From Sclerurus mexicanus (Eukaryota > Chordata > Aves > Passeriformes > Furnariidae): a stretch of 64,000 nt of DNA. The DNA lies in assembly GCA_013396755.1 (NCBI GenBank), contig VWZF01005184.1:473-64472 (forward strand), in the 5' to 3' direction. The notes under the pieces are model-generated. The model was given only the letters and a program-made list of their open reading frames with translations, was not told the origin of the DNA and did no database searches. Below are positions 33,967 to 47,900 of the stretch, in pieces; position 1 is the stretch's first letter, and each line of letters opens with the position of its first letter. The position numbers and the translations under genes were made by a program.

Positions 33967-35826
33967 AAGTAAAACCGGTCACTTACAAAGGCCAGTAAAT
34001 ATTTCTGTACCATGGGTGTGCTACTTCTAGAGCTCAAAACTGTCATTTTCCTCTTTGTTGTGTCGCTCCATTTCCTTCCCATCCATTGCACATCTGACCT
34101 AAACTGTCCTTAAGTGCCTATTTGTAATTGCGTGGGGGGTTTGTGCAATGACTGGAGGATTACAATAGGAGAGGGAAAGGAATTGGCCAGTAAAATCAAA
34201 TCATAGCTCATACTTTGAAGTGTCACTTCCCTCATCTGAATTAATTACATCAGCAAAACAAACCCCAAGACATTCAGTATCTGAAGAAAAATATTTAATC
34301 TTCTGCCAAATTTACTGAAAGGAAAATGTTTTGTACTCTTAGACTTTAAAACCCATTTCCACATGATGAACATCTGTAGCAGTAAATGAAGTGTATCAAT
34401 AAATCACTTCTTTTGGGCTGAGTTGCAGTGTCCTGCCAACATTTTTCTTTTTTTTTTTTTCAAATTCATAGAGCTTTCCCAGTTACTTAATGCAATCCAG
34501 AAGTATTAATGCTTTTTCTTAAATGAAACAAATGAAAGGTTTTACCTTTAAACAAGTAACTGTGTAGTCCAAAAGGTCAGTTAGTTATGAGGACAGGCAA
34601 GTCTTTAGCAGAAGGCAGCCACAACGTTGAAATTTGGCAAGAAGAGTCAATACCTACTTTACTTAGATTAAAAAAAAGAAAAACCCCAAACCCTCTGAAG
34701 GCTGCAATGCAACTTCTCTATTGCTCTATTTCTCCAATGCACTTGGTATGCTGACCTTACACATACCATTCCATACAGCAGTATTTTACTTTCAAGTTAA
34801 TTTAAGCATCAAATTTCACTCCAATTTGCATTGCTAAACTTTCATTAAGCTTAATGAATACACTTAAAGAAAGCATACAAAAACGTCTTACAATGCCCAA
34901 TCAGGAACAGAACACGTGTGAATTTCAGAAACACCAGGTAACCTCACTAACAAAACGACTCGGCTTTTCTCCCCTAACTTACCTTCCAAGACCTGTGCTG
35001 GTTCCAGGTTCTGCGCTGCCTCTCCCACTGCAGCCACGATCCCTCAGGGAAGGAGCTTCCCCACCCCACTGCTCGGTGTCAGGGACATGGCAGAACCCCC
35101 AAGCACAGGTCCTGGGAGATGAAACACTTCCCCTCCAAGGACATGGCAGCACAGCTATCCTGTTACTGATTTAGGATCACAATGGCCTTGGCTACACAGT
35201 TAAATAACTGGACAGGACTGGACAACAAGAGCAGTCGAGACACCCTTGTCCCATCCACAGGAGCACTTCCGTGGCTGCTGTGCCCACTCGGCCTCAGTGT
35301 TGACTTGAAATGCCAATTTTCCTTAGTGCCAAAGCACATCTTACCTTCAGCTTCCTTTAAGAGATCCTCCCTGGTCACATCCGAGCGAGAGTTCTGCTGG
35401 AAGTGGCTAGCACACACAAGCACAGGTACACACATTCTTCTAAGATGTAAACTATGACTAATTCACATTCCACTGTATCAATCTGTAAATACTTTGTTTT
35501 CCTTTTTTTTTTTATATAAAAACAATGGCATCAGATTCTCAGCAATAAAGTATAAGAAAGATGACTCCTTGACTACACTTAACCAATTATGAAATCGCCT
35601 TTCAAACAAAGGAAACATATGCAAAAAATCTGTGTATTTGATAAAGTCAACTTAATATAACAAAAAGTGAAATATGCTTATTAAAAGTGTCCTTATATAA
35701 AAATGGTCTCGCAATGTACAGTAAAATGCAATACAAATTATTGTCGGTTATCTCTCCCCACCCAGTAACTAACCCTGCCATTGTCCCGCATTGCTCCTCG
35801 GTGCCCAGGGAGCAGCACTGCTGTGC

Positions 35827-35999
35827 CTACACGTGCTCGATGTTGTAGGCCTGGCGGATGTTGAGGGTGTCCCGCAGCATCAAGTCTCGCAGGCGCCACA
35901 GGGCATCGGCCATGGTGGTGTGAGCCCCTTTGCTCTTCAGCCAGTGGGAAGGGAGCCGGCTCTCCTGCTCCTTCGAGAGGTGGACGTCTCGTCTTCGTG
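35827..35999 (-). CDS. PBRM1: PBRM1 last coding exon
   Basis: Residues 1118-1174 and TAG at 35827-35829 (173 bp). RRRDVHLSKEQESRLPSHWL through RDTLNIRQAYNIEHV is nearly invariant in vertebrates. Acceptor TCCCAG. Confidence 0.98.
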
Positions 36000-38900
36000 C
36001 TGGGAAGTCGAGAAAACGGCCCCGTTAGCCACTGGGTTTGGTATTTGCTACAACTTTTCTAGAAAAAGGCAAATCTAACTGTACAGTACAGCTTTTGCTC
36101 TTAGTGTCTGAGCCCAAACAATGGACTCTTTGGTTTATGAAGCACTGATAGATTTCGCCCGTGGATAACATATATTCTCAGTCTGTTGATCTGTCTTTAA
36201 GAATTAACTGCATGTGCATACCTTATTCACCAAACAGCGGATTTATTTAGCATGTTCCACAAAAGCAAAGCTGATGGTTATGAAGAAGCGTGCGCCGGTG
36301 GAAACATCCCAGTGCACCCAAAGGCTTACCTGCAAGGGTCTGGTCCCACTTGCTGATACTGTTTGACTCAGCACTAAGGCCCTCGATGTATTTCAGGTAG
36401 GCTTCAGAGTGAAGGAGCCTCTGTGTCTTTGGTGGAGGGGAGACAAACATGGGGGTCGTGGGCTGCTGCATGACCGGCTGGGCCGCCGGGCTCTGCCCGG
36501 GGTACGGAGGGGGCGCCTGCTGTCCTGGGGGGCCAAGGATTCCTATCTGCAACGACAGAGCCGTGGAGAGATCACAGCTGGGGGCATGCAGGGAGCTGCC
36601 CGGCCTCAGGGTCATCCTCATACAACAGAGCTTCCAACAGGGTTAAGTGCAAAAGCTTAAGAAAATGTCCCTGGAGACGCCCACCTTGGCCAGGGGCCAC
36701 TGAGACGCACAGAGAGAGGAAGTGCAAACCAACCACACGCGTATTTAACAGACATCGTTCATACATCTCATCTATGTAGCACACGCTGATTATTATCACC
36801 ATTTCTCTTCTCTCCTACTAAGCTTAATTACACCATTTATCTTCCTTTTATTTCATGTTTCCTCCAATTTGATTGGAAACTGTGTGGTCTGTGAAGTGCA
36901 GGGTTTAACTCTGAAATATCTGATCCAAACTGACGCTGATCCTTGGACATCTGGGACACTCCCACAGAATGACTGTCAGGCAAAAATCCCAGGCAGAACA
37001 AAAATCCCAGTTGCACGGAATTCCCAGCACTGAATAACTAACTAATAGTACCAAGAACCCTTAGCACAGATATCTGTGGTCTGGAATAACTCAGTGTCAC
37101 GACATAAACATTTCACCACTCACTCAGCTCCTGGTTTTCACAGACTCCTAGAAAAGTTTGGGTTGGAAGGGGCCTTAAAGATTATCTGGGCAGGGACACC
37201 TTCCACTAGCCCAGGTTGCTCCAAGCCCTGCCCAGCCTGGCCTTGGACACTTCCAGGGATGGGGCAGCCCCAGCTTCTCTGGGCACCCTGTGCCAGGCCT
37301 CTGAATAAATAACTTTACCCTAACATCTAATCTAAATCTCTGCTCTTTCAGTTTAAAACATCTTTCCACTGTCCTATCACTGTATAAAGTCACTCTTCCT
37401 CCCTTTCTTTACAGCAAATAAAGCCAAAATCACATTTCTCTTTATGATAGAGAAATCTAGTCAATAAAATTGGAAATGTGCTGAACAGCTCATCTGTGTG
37501 AATCACTGAGAAGGAACAGCTGACCATCACTGTTACCCAAACTCACACATTCTGAACTGCCAGTGAAAATCTGCTTTATTGGTTTATGCTATATGGGAGC
37601 AAACGAATTTAAAACAAGTTTTTACCCACTCCTCAAGAGCTGAGAAAGTGGACAGCACCCTCTCTGCATCACCAGAGCATGCAACACCTAAATTATCAGC
37701 AGTTTAACAGTGTGTGGAAATGACTTGATTTAGTTTAGTAGAAGGAAAGCAAACCAAAACACTGCCTTGATTATACTGTAGAAGTTACCTCACTGGATAA
37801 ACCTCATGAGTGTACTAACAATTCAACCATCAAATACAGGTATAGACTCTGAGAGTAAAATATTAACTGGTTCTAAATACCTCAGTGTGCATTTCCTTTC
37901 TGTTCTCCCTGGGACAGCCTACCTGCATCCCTACTTGTCTTAACTGCAATGTGGTTCAAATGCTAATTCAGAGCCCTGGAGCCTCACAAATAATGCAGAA
38001 ATGACTCACCTGTTGTCCAAAAGGACTTGCTCCGGGTGCTGGAGTGCCTACCATGGGGGACACATTTTGGCCTATAACACCTATATTTCAAAATATAAAA
38101 TAATTAGTCTTATTTCAGAGCAGTGACAAATACCATTTTGGTCTTCTCTAACACGAATTTATACTTTGGTATCACTGCTCACAGTTATTTCAGGCAGATG
38201 TATAACATTCAAATATCCCCTCTCCCCCAATAAAAATCTTCAGAAGTTTTTGAATGAAAAAAAAACCAGCCAGCATGACAAAACTACCAAACACTGATAT
38301 GTGTGGCCTGTTCAATTATTTAAATCAGAGAAATGCAAAGTGAATAATTTGTGCTTTCCAGGCTTTTTTTTTCACATTACTTAGTGATTGCCTGACTAAA
38401 TCTTTTCATTTATAATATATGTCTTCAGCTTGGCAGGATCTTCCTGTAATCCTCTAAGAAAGGAAATGCTGGTTTGCTTTAGCAACATTTAACATTTCCT
38501 TGTGTTCAGTTTTATGAAGTAAGTTCACAGCAGGATAAAACCCAAGCCACTGCACGAATTCTGTTAGACCTTACTAATATAAAACACAACTTGTAGGTCA
38601 AACTCCAACAGTCTTATACATTTCTAGACCAATGAACATTTGAAATAAATGTCAAAAAAATAAAAGGTGTTTGTTTTGCTCAAACATATTGAGACTTTCC
38701 CCTGCTGCACAGAGTGTCAGTCTTACACACAAACATGTAGAGATCTAAATGAGAGTCATGCAGTTCCTGATATTTTACATACAGATGCTTTGGTCTCAAA
38801 AAAAATGAAAGTTATGTGTGCTGCTGCTTTTCTTTCTGCTTGTGCCACTTCTCATATTAATTCAGTGGAAAAGCTGCAAACTAACCGTGCTCTTCCTGAG

Positions 38901-41900
38901 GGTTTAATTTACATTAAGTAAATGCATGATTTCTGTGTCAGTGAACAAAGGCCATGCCCCTGCATTTTGCACACTAAAGATATTTCAGATGCATTTCCCG
39001 CTTGATCACAGCCCCCATTTTAAATGTAGCTGCACTAACAGCAAGTCAGCAGTTGGGGAAACCCTGGTAACACAAAGTGTGGAATATGGCACGGATTGCC
39101 TTTGGTACAGAGGGAAGAGATCTGGAGGAGGGCACCCTCATCTTCCCAGCATCTGAGCACGGATTCACCCTCACCCACCCCGCCCAATTTAGCACCACTT
39201 CATGTGTGCTCCTCCATTCCCAGGCATTCTTTTTTCCCTAATCCCCGTCCTCTCAGTTTCGAACACCATCCACACAGCCTGCTACAGTGGGAATACCCCT
39301 TCAAAGACATGCGTTGTCCTGGATTCACCTCCCACACCGCTGCGGAGGCTGATGTGTGCTAAATGGCAGGGACAGGCTCCCAGACACAGCTGTTGTCCTG
39401 CTCCCTCTAGGTGACATCGTGGGCAATTGTACACTCCGGCCAAGCAGCACGTGTAATACTGATGGGCTTAAAAAATACCAGGCAAACAAACAAACCAAAA
39501 AAACCCCAACCCCAAAAATTTGCATACAGATAAAATGCCTTAACAGAGCTTCTGATAAATACAGTTGCAAGGAGGGCAGGGGGAGACAAATGAGACTGTT
39601 TTGTCCACAGCTTGTTTAACTGCTGAACAGAGGGATGCACGTTATTTACACAGGCACATGAGTTACCAGAGGTGAAAACTGAAAGCCTCACCAGAAAACA
39701 GGATCAGCAGGTAATATTTTTCCTAATAATGGAGACACGTTAATAGCATTAACTCTGGAAAAATGTTGGTTTCATTCAGTCTCACTTTTCACCAAAAGTG
39801 TGGCAAAAAAATAGCTGATGTGTAGTAGAAATGCTCTCAAAAATCATTTCGAAATTTGGTCACAATAGGTTACTGAATTCACCTTTTTCCCACATGTCTC
39901 CAGTCACTGTTCTATCAGCAAGGTTTAATCTGAACAGTGTATTACAGTAACACCTCAGTGCCAAGAGGTCTTCCATGACCGGGTTCCTTTCAGTGCAGTC
40001 TGACTTTGACACACTGAAAATGAGCTTGGTAAGGAATGAGAATAATCAATTTAATTTACAAGCCCACTTTAAGTAAGAACAGAAGTGGGAGGATGCTGTT
40101 CAAATGACATAAGGATATGATAGGCCAACTTCAGCTTTTCACACTTCTGATAAACTCAAGCACAATTATCAGGGTTTTTTTGGCTGGAGCAGCATCCCAC
40201 TTCTCCTCCAGCACCCTTTTCCCGAGGGCTGGCTGAACCTGTTGTGCGCACCCCCCATTCCCAGCAGTGTGTGCTGCAGCTGAACACACACACCGAAACA
40301 AGCTGCAGAGAACTCCTGCAAGAACTGGTTAAACGGCAAGTACATGACAATGAAATAAGGAGCAATGAGGATGAGGTTCTTACCGGGTGGTGGGATGCCT
40401 GGGATGCCTGGCATACCTGGCGGAAGTTGGTGGGGTGGGGGCACCCCTGGGTGAAGTGGCTGCATGCTGCCCATGCTAACAATGCCATCAACTGGGCCCT
40501 GCAAAGGCGGCAGCACCGGTGGATAGCCACTTATCATGCCTTGAAGGACACAACAAATTTCAAACATGCATCAATAACATGCAGTATGACCTACACAGTA
40601 TGACATGCACTACTGACACACACACACGCGCACGCACACGTACAAAAAAAAAGCACCTTTAGTACAGCAAGACGATACTACAATTAGTATCTTGCAAAAA
40701 GAAAAAGTGAGCACAGACTAAAAATTAAAATAAAAAGTTGTAAATATGAAACGCTGTCCTTCTGATGAATTAGTATTTAGTGTATTTGTATGTTTTCTCA
40801 CGGGGCAATAAATGCTGAATACTCAGCTATGTTAACACAAGGAATGAATTCAGCCACAATTAAATGTTACTAACGCAAGCGGTTTTAATACAGCATAAAG
40901 CTCTGCCATCTGCATACAGACTGCAAACACAACGCCAGCTCGCCACCTCCACAGCCAGCCCTGCTCTGTGGGCTGGCTCAGAGGCCACAAACACAAAAAC
41001 CCAGACGTTTTTCTGCAGTGCATATGCAAAATTGACACACAAAAGCCCTGCAACATTCGCATACAGTGCCGGGTGATTTTTATTACACCATCTCCAGAAT
41101 GAACTAAGACAGTAACAAACTTCAAACCTGGGTGTGCTGGGCTGCAGTAACTTAAACTCATGGCACTACATGAAAGTAACAGGACTCTAAAGGAGCACCT
41201 GCAGCCCCTCACAGAATTTCACTGTCTGTGTCTTCAAGGTGTCTTTATAGGAAAATCATCGAGAAGACTGTGTTGTGCTGCTGATCACAATATTAGTTTT
41301 CTGCATGTGAGAGAGGATAATTTGGAGCTTTTCCTGGTTCTGGTTCAGATTTCGCTGCTATCCGTGAGGTGAACCTACACAATATCACTGCACTGTGTCT
41401 GTCAGACCCTGGAATGTGTAATTTAAACAGATGCATTGCCAGGTAAGCAAGGAAAGGGGTTGGAAAGACAATGAGAAGATGACAGAGGACAGAAGCAGGT
41501 CTAGAGAGATGAGGTAAGTTTAGAAATGCAAATGCGCTGGGGCTTCTACACTCTGTTCCAAGAAACCACCAAGTGAGTCTTTGCCACACTCTCTGTAACT
41601 CATAAAAGAAACTTTCACAACAGGGATTTCTGGAATAAGACAGACCAGAAACTCTCACCAGCTCTGACTGAGAACAAAGCTGTCACAAGCTCAGGGTGGA
41701 AACAGAACGAGCAGTTCCAAAATACAAGCTAGATTTGTCACCACCTCAGGATGCTACAAAGGTGAGAAACCTGAAATCCCACCTTGGAGAAAACACTAAG
41801 AGAATAAAGAACTAATCTCCCTCAAACCTTCATTTTCCACAGCTCCCCTAGACTGTTAAATACGCCTTAGGTACCTATTTCAAATATCTGAAACCTCTTT

Positions 41901-44900
41901 ATGAACACTGAAATCCATATTTCTAATGGAAAAAGTTAGAGAAGGAAACCAACAAAAGCCTCCATGGCACAGAGGGCTTTCACTGCCTGGTACTTCCAGT
42001 GATCCCTGAGCTGCAGACACATCTTCAGTGCATTTACATGCACTTCTGAAGCTTTAAAACAAACCAAAGACCCTCCAAGGAACCAAACCCATATTTACCA
42101 ATCATGGAAGCTTATTTCTGCATTTCCAGTTAAAATATTTTAACAACTGGCTGTGCTAATAAAGTAGGCATCAAATCTCCATGAGAAATCAGTTCCTGTA
42201 GCTCATTCCACGTCAGAGCAGCCACTCTCTTACCCCATGTATGAGTTACAAACTTTCATTTTAAACCAGTAAACATGGGCAGACTATTTCCAGCTCCCAC
42301 AGCTGTGATTTATGTCTTTGAAATTACTTGCTCTCCCATTTTTTACTATAACAACGTAAGATTAAGTAAACTCTTGTAATACCTGAATTTACAAGACATA
42401 AAAGCACTGTGTGCTATGAGAAACATCTCAGAAGGCATCCACATTTCTTGGACCCATAAAGAAGTTCTGTGAACTTCTGTGATGGAGAAGTTCTCTGAAC
42501 TAGAGAAAAGCAATCAAATGACGGAGGAGGATGTCAAAGAAATCCCAACAGAACAAGATACTTCTAAGTAAGACTCTGGAAACCAAAAGATGAAAGACTG
42601 TGTTTTTCAAATGGGCCACAAAAATAGAAAGAGTTCAAAACGATCCACTTGATCATCTACTTTAAGGAAGTATTTCCCAGTGCCAAAGTGAAGAGACTTC
42701 AAGGTGTAACTGTTTGAATAAGATTGTGGTCTGAAATGCAGGTTTACTCTTGAGGAGGCTGCTGCAGGAAGTCAGGTGTGTAGTTTGCAGAGTGCACATT
42801 TTTGGGAAAGTTTTAAGGAAGTGGTAATAGCAAGTACTACTGCCCATCCACACCTGCCTCCAAAAACTGAAGAGGCTCAGTGCCAAAAAAACCAAGAACC
42901 AAACCAAGAAAAACAACCACAAGAGGATGACATATCTACATACTCTAGATTGAAGTAAATTACTCACAAGAGAGACCAGCACTGGGGAAGTCCTTTCTTT
43001 TCCCTTCATATATGCACAGTACACACACACACACACACACATAGACCAATTGCAAACAGTTCAGAGGAAAATTGTCAAGAACACAGTGAAAAAAACCCAA
43101 AAGAAAAAATGCAACTCAGTGTAAATAAATGCTTTATAACCTGGAGATCATGAACCAACTAAGGAGTGTGCCTTCAGTTAAACAATCATGCAGCCTATTT
43201 ACTGAAAAGGGATTTAGAGACCATGATGCAAAACGCTTCAGGCTGTCAGCTTAAAATAAAGCCACAGCCTGTGAGATGAGAAAGAAAAAGAAAAATGACA
43301 AAAGAATAATGGAATAATTGGAATGTCTTAAGGGAAAGTTAAAAAGACCCCCCCAAACTCAAACCAAAAACCCTCCAAATACCCGGTTTTACCTACTCGG
43401 CACTATTTTGACCTTGACTGAAGCAATTTATTTTAAATAGAAGTTGGGGAAGGAAAACAACCTATCAGGTCACACCTAATTAATTTTCTCACCCATGTAT
43501 GGCTGATTTCCACATAAGAATCTTCGGTGGACTACATTGTCTTCAGATCTGATCCTGAAAATACTTACTCCGAGCATACTCCCTATGAAACCAAGCCGGA
43601 TTACAACTGGCAACGAGCACAACACCCAGCAACAGGGACCTCGCGGAAGAGTTCTCCAAGCCCAGCTCTATTCTGAAAAATAACCTGATAAAACCAGCAA
43701 TGTTGGCATTTTGTCCTTGTTTCTGCAACGGCTCTAGATTCTGCTCTGCTCTGCTCTGCTTACCAGTGCCTGAACAGGCAATTCTGCAAAGCTTTTGCTT
43801 GGATTTAACCTCTGGGTTAGATTCTGCTGGCCTCGTGCCTTCCTGGCAGTAAAACCCCCAGCCGTGTCCCTCCTGCTTCACCACTGCCACAGATGCTGCA
43901 TGCACTAGAGGGCTCCTCAGCTCGCTGCCCTCCTGCCACAGCGGGGCTCACCGTGAGCTCTGCGGGGCAGAGCGAATAAACAGGACTGCACACCGACAGG
44001 ACAGGACCACTGCACGGGAGGACCTGCTTCCCTGCACCTTCACCAGGCTGCTCCCTCCTGGAGCAGGCAGCGTTGGGTACCAGGCTGCCCCTGCACTACG
44101 TACGCTCATCACGAAGGAAGACGGAAGAGCTCGGGTTTTATTCTTCCGCAAGAACAACGTGACCCAAGAGAGTGTTCAGAGTTATGAAGGGGGTTGATAA
44201 AGTGGATGAGGAAAAAATGGTCATAGCTCCTACGTTTTACCTGCAACGGGTGTCAACTGCTGATTGAGCATTCCCATTGGTGTTGGTGGCGGCACCACCC
44301 CCATAAGAGCCCCGACAGGAGTGCCTGCCCGGGGGGAGGAATTCTGCTGCTGTGCTGCTCGCTCTCTCTCCTGCTGCTCAGCAACTTTAGCTGCCCGCTC
44401 TGTAAAAGCATTTTAGATTTTCAGTTCTGTTTTGTAACCCAGAATTTCAAAATATTATCTGTTCATTAAAAAAAAAAAAGGACTAGTCAAAACACTGGCA
44501 TAGTTTAGTCAAATATAAAAGTAGAACAGATGACTCTTTCTACACAGCATATGATTTGATTTCATGTGGCTGCAGCTAAGACTTTTAGAGAACCTTTCAT
44601 GAAAAATATTCCACAAAGTTTTATCTCTTTCTAAAAAAAAAATAAAAAAATTAAAATAAATAATAAAATAAAAATTCAAAAAAGTTAAAAGAACAAATTT
44701 GATGATAATAACACCAGTGTTACCAACACGAAGCAGCAGCCCAGCACTAGGCTCGGTCTGCACCAGGAGAACACGGCAAAACATTCCCTGTTTTGACACC
44801 ACTGGCTCAGCCCAACCAGCTGCAGCCAAGGCCAGCAGCTCTCACACGGATCTGCCACCAGCTGCTGTGGGCACTGAACACCCTGTCTACCAGACATGCC

Positions 44901-47900
44901 CTAAGGATCGATGCAGACAGCAGTGCCAGCCCGTGGCCTGTTTATTTCTGGGCTCCCCAGCTGTTTTACTACTCATGCAGCTGAAAAGTGGTGGCAAAAT
45001 CGGGGAGCATTTGTAAAGTTTCCCTAGGGTAGATTGCTCCTTAGCCTTTGGAACATAACAAGCAGCAGTTTGATCAACCAAAAATATTTTTCTCTGCCTC
45101 TTTCTCTCATTTTCCCCGTTCGGTCCCCTTTGAGCTATGTTTTTTTGCTGAAGATGTCTAACTCACATTGTGCTGCTCACTGGAGGTCATGTGTGTCCTT
45201 TGTACGATGAATCTGGTCATTATCTCAATCAAGTTTCTCACTGTGACTGCAAGAACAAAAGATCTACTGCAGGGTAATCTGACCAGAGGACAATTTGATA
45301 TTAAGGGAAGGGCAAAGGGTCACGGGAAGAAGAAAGAAAAAAGAAAACAAAACCCAAGCAAACAAAAAAAGGACATATACTGAATGCCCACTCCAGGTGC
45401 TCTGGGGACATGCAAGTTCCTGATTTGTTTACTCTGAACGTTGTGTCTGCCTGGCACAAGGAGGAACAACAAAGAGTAAACAGACGCAGGGCACATCCCC
45501 ACCAATTTTTAGCAACAGTGAATGCAGGGCTATGAGTTCTCTTGCAGCTGGTGAAAGATGGAAACTGCCACTAAAACAGCAACCAAGGTCCCCTGTTAAA
45601 TGAAGGCTAAGAAGAAGTTCACCCAGGAGATTCAGTTACACGTCCTGCCCATGTCACTCACTTTCTCTAGCACATGAACATCTCCCACACGTTTGACTCC
45701 TCCAGAACCTGCTTGTGCAGCTTGTAGCACTACCTCCATACACTCAAAGGCCAGTTTGATTTCCAAAGGCATTTCCTTCCCTCTTTCCACTTCCGTCGTT
45801 TCAGGGAGAGATGGCGACGCAGAGAAACCCCTACATTTACTACAGGCAACTCAGATGTGATTGAGCACAAAATATACAAGAGGTTTAAAGGTAGATCCTG
45901 AAGTAGAATGACGAGACAATCCTCTCCAGAGCACAGAAAGCATTTGGGGAAAAGATGAAGCAGTTGTTCTGACTCTCACCTAATTCTGGCCAGCCAAAAA
46001 AAAAAGGTCAGACCAAGGCAAAAGCTCTGGAAACACTCTGATGAATGAGAAATTACTGCTGAGTGTTCAGCTTTATCAGACTTCAGAGTGCTGAGGTTTG
46101 AAGAAGGGCCTGACCCAGGACAGTACCCAAGTGTTACCTTGCCCCTATCCATGCCCTGACTGCCATGGAACTAACAGATGGAATAAAGGGAACTGGAGGA
46201 GGTGTCTCAAAGTTCAGCCGGGAACGTTCCCCTTAACACTCAACACTCAACCCAAATCACTTAGGCCAGGACTTAAGATCATTCAAACATTTACAACACA
46301 TCTCAAGAGACAGGAAAGAGACCTTCTTCTCTGAGCAGAGTTTTTCCTTAAACCAGGCCTTTCCCTCAATCCCATGCATTATTTTATTTTACTTTATTTA
46401 GCCACGCAGGCCCCTCCAACGCAGCCTCTTCTTTACTCAATTATTGCTAAAAAACAAAAAAAACCCTAATACCCTGCACATATACCAAATGAAATTTTAA
46501 GTGGGACAAAATGCATTTAAAATACAAACTACTTTTCACCAGAAAATGGAAAGGCGCTTTTCCACTGAGGTGTCAGACCATGCCTAACCTCAGCTCCCTG
46601 GTGCACGTCCACACCAGAGAGAAGGTGAATTCTGACTCATCACAGTGGAAGGAGTGAAGTTTCTCTCCCTCCACGCATGGTAAGCAAACACAGTTTGGAC
46701 GCTTTGTTACCCCATCCCATCCCCTCAAAACCGAATAAAAGTAAGTCTAGTTCTGGGCAGACACCAAACCAGGGAAACTGCAGCTCAAACCCCAAAAGCT
46801 TTGGAAAAATTTAATCGAGAAGGAAGATTAAAATGGAAGCACAGAGACAGTCATTAACACAGTGGACAAACAGTGTCTTCCTGCAGAAGTGCAGGACCTC
46901 AAGCTGCCCTAAGTGAGGAAGTAGGGACATGCCAGCCATCCTGCTGCTGAAGCTGCCAGGAGGGATCTGCCAATGAAGACACCACATGCACCTAGAAGGG
47001 TGTAAAAGGAAACGACTACAGCAAAAAGTCAGGCCCCAGTACTCTCCCAAAGACAGAGCATTACCATTTCCCTTCGCAGCATTTGCAAAGAAAGCCTGCA
47101 CATCGCAAAGGGTGCTGTGTTACCCTCCAGAACAGCAAAGAGATGCCACAGAAAATTCAGGAAGGACTGAGGTGGCTGAGAGGGGACAGTGACAGCATGC
47201 AAGCTTCCAGCCTGAAGATCAAAGCTGCCTTTAACTTACGAGTATGCAGAAAACCTATCAAATATCACTTTCAAAGAGTTATAACTTAATTGGGCCATTA
47301 ACTTTGAAGGGTGTTGAAATGTTCCTCTCCAAAGTAGCACTTTCTTTCAATAAAATTGCATCAAAGAATAGTTAATAATGTTGCCATAGTATTAACTAGA
47401 AAAATAAGTGTGGATGTTAAGCCAACATATTTGGCTTGGGTAAGGGCTTGCTGTTAAAGACCAACTCAATTCTATTCTAATCAAGCTGAAACACAATGAC
47501 CACTATCAGAAGGGAGGGAAGGAATGAAGGAAAGGAGGTTAGGAAGCAAAGGAGGGAGGAGAAGAAAGGAAAGCTGGGAAGGAAGGAAAGGAGGGAAGGA
47601 GTTGAGGAAAAGAAGGGAAGAGAGGGACAAAAGATAGATCTAAAAGTATCTTATGACTGTGAAATATTCCTAGGTTTACTTCAGGATATGAAATATCTCA
47701 GCAAAATCAGTTACAACAGTTGAGTAATACTGTGACTGAACAATAGGTCATATTTACAGTACAGCAGAATCTGTATCCTTGATTTCACACTACCAAAGCC
47801 CCTTAGGACTCTGAACACTGTTAATAATGAACTTTTCCCCGTTCCACTGTAAGTCTTTCTTACCTGCTGCTATAGCTCTCAAGAGCTTCTTGTCCAAAAT

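Larger units (their letters stand above)
32861..35826 (-). other. PBRM1: Presumed PBRM1 3' UTR and downstream DNA
   Basis: AT-rich sequence directly after the PBRM1 stop. No AATAAA occurs on the minus strand close to the stop. Candidate signals are at 33961-33966, 33192-33197 and 32869-32874, which would give 3' UTRs of about 1.9, 2.6 and 3.0 kb. Unrecognised weaker signals such as ATTAAA variants could end it sooner. Confidence 0.45.
40540..44240 (-). other. PBRM1: PBRM1 intron between the two cassette exons
   Basis: 3701 bp. It holds CA-rich repeats at 40616-40643 and 43021-43040, a CTGCT repeat at 43741-43760 and a GAAGTTC palindrome cluster at 42461-42500. No coding exon recognised. Confidence 0.65.

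Noticed and set aside
42461..42500. Heat-shock or steroid response element
   Set aside because: GAA and TTC blocks are present, but their spacing fits neither the heat-shock nor the glucocorticoid consensus.
47496..47723. 75-codon K/E/R/G-rich open frame
   Set aside because: It is a translation of the polypurine tract, with no splice context or conserved domain.
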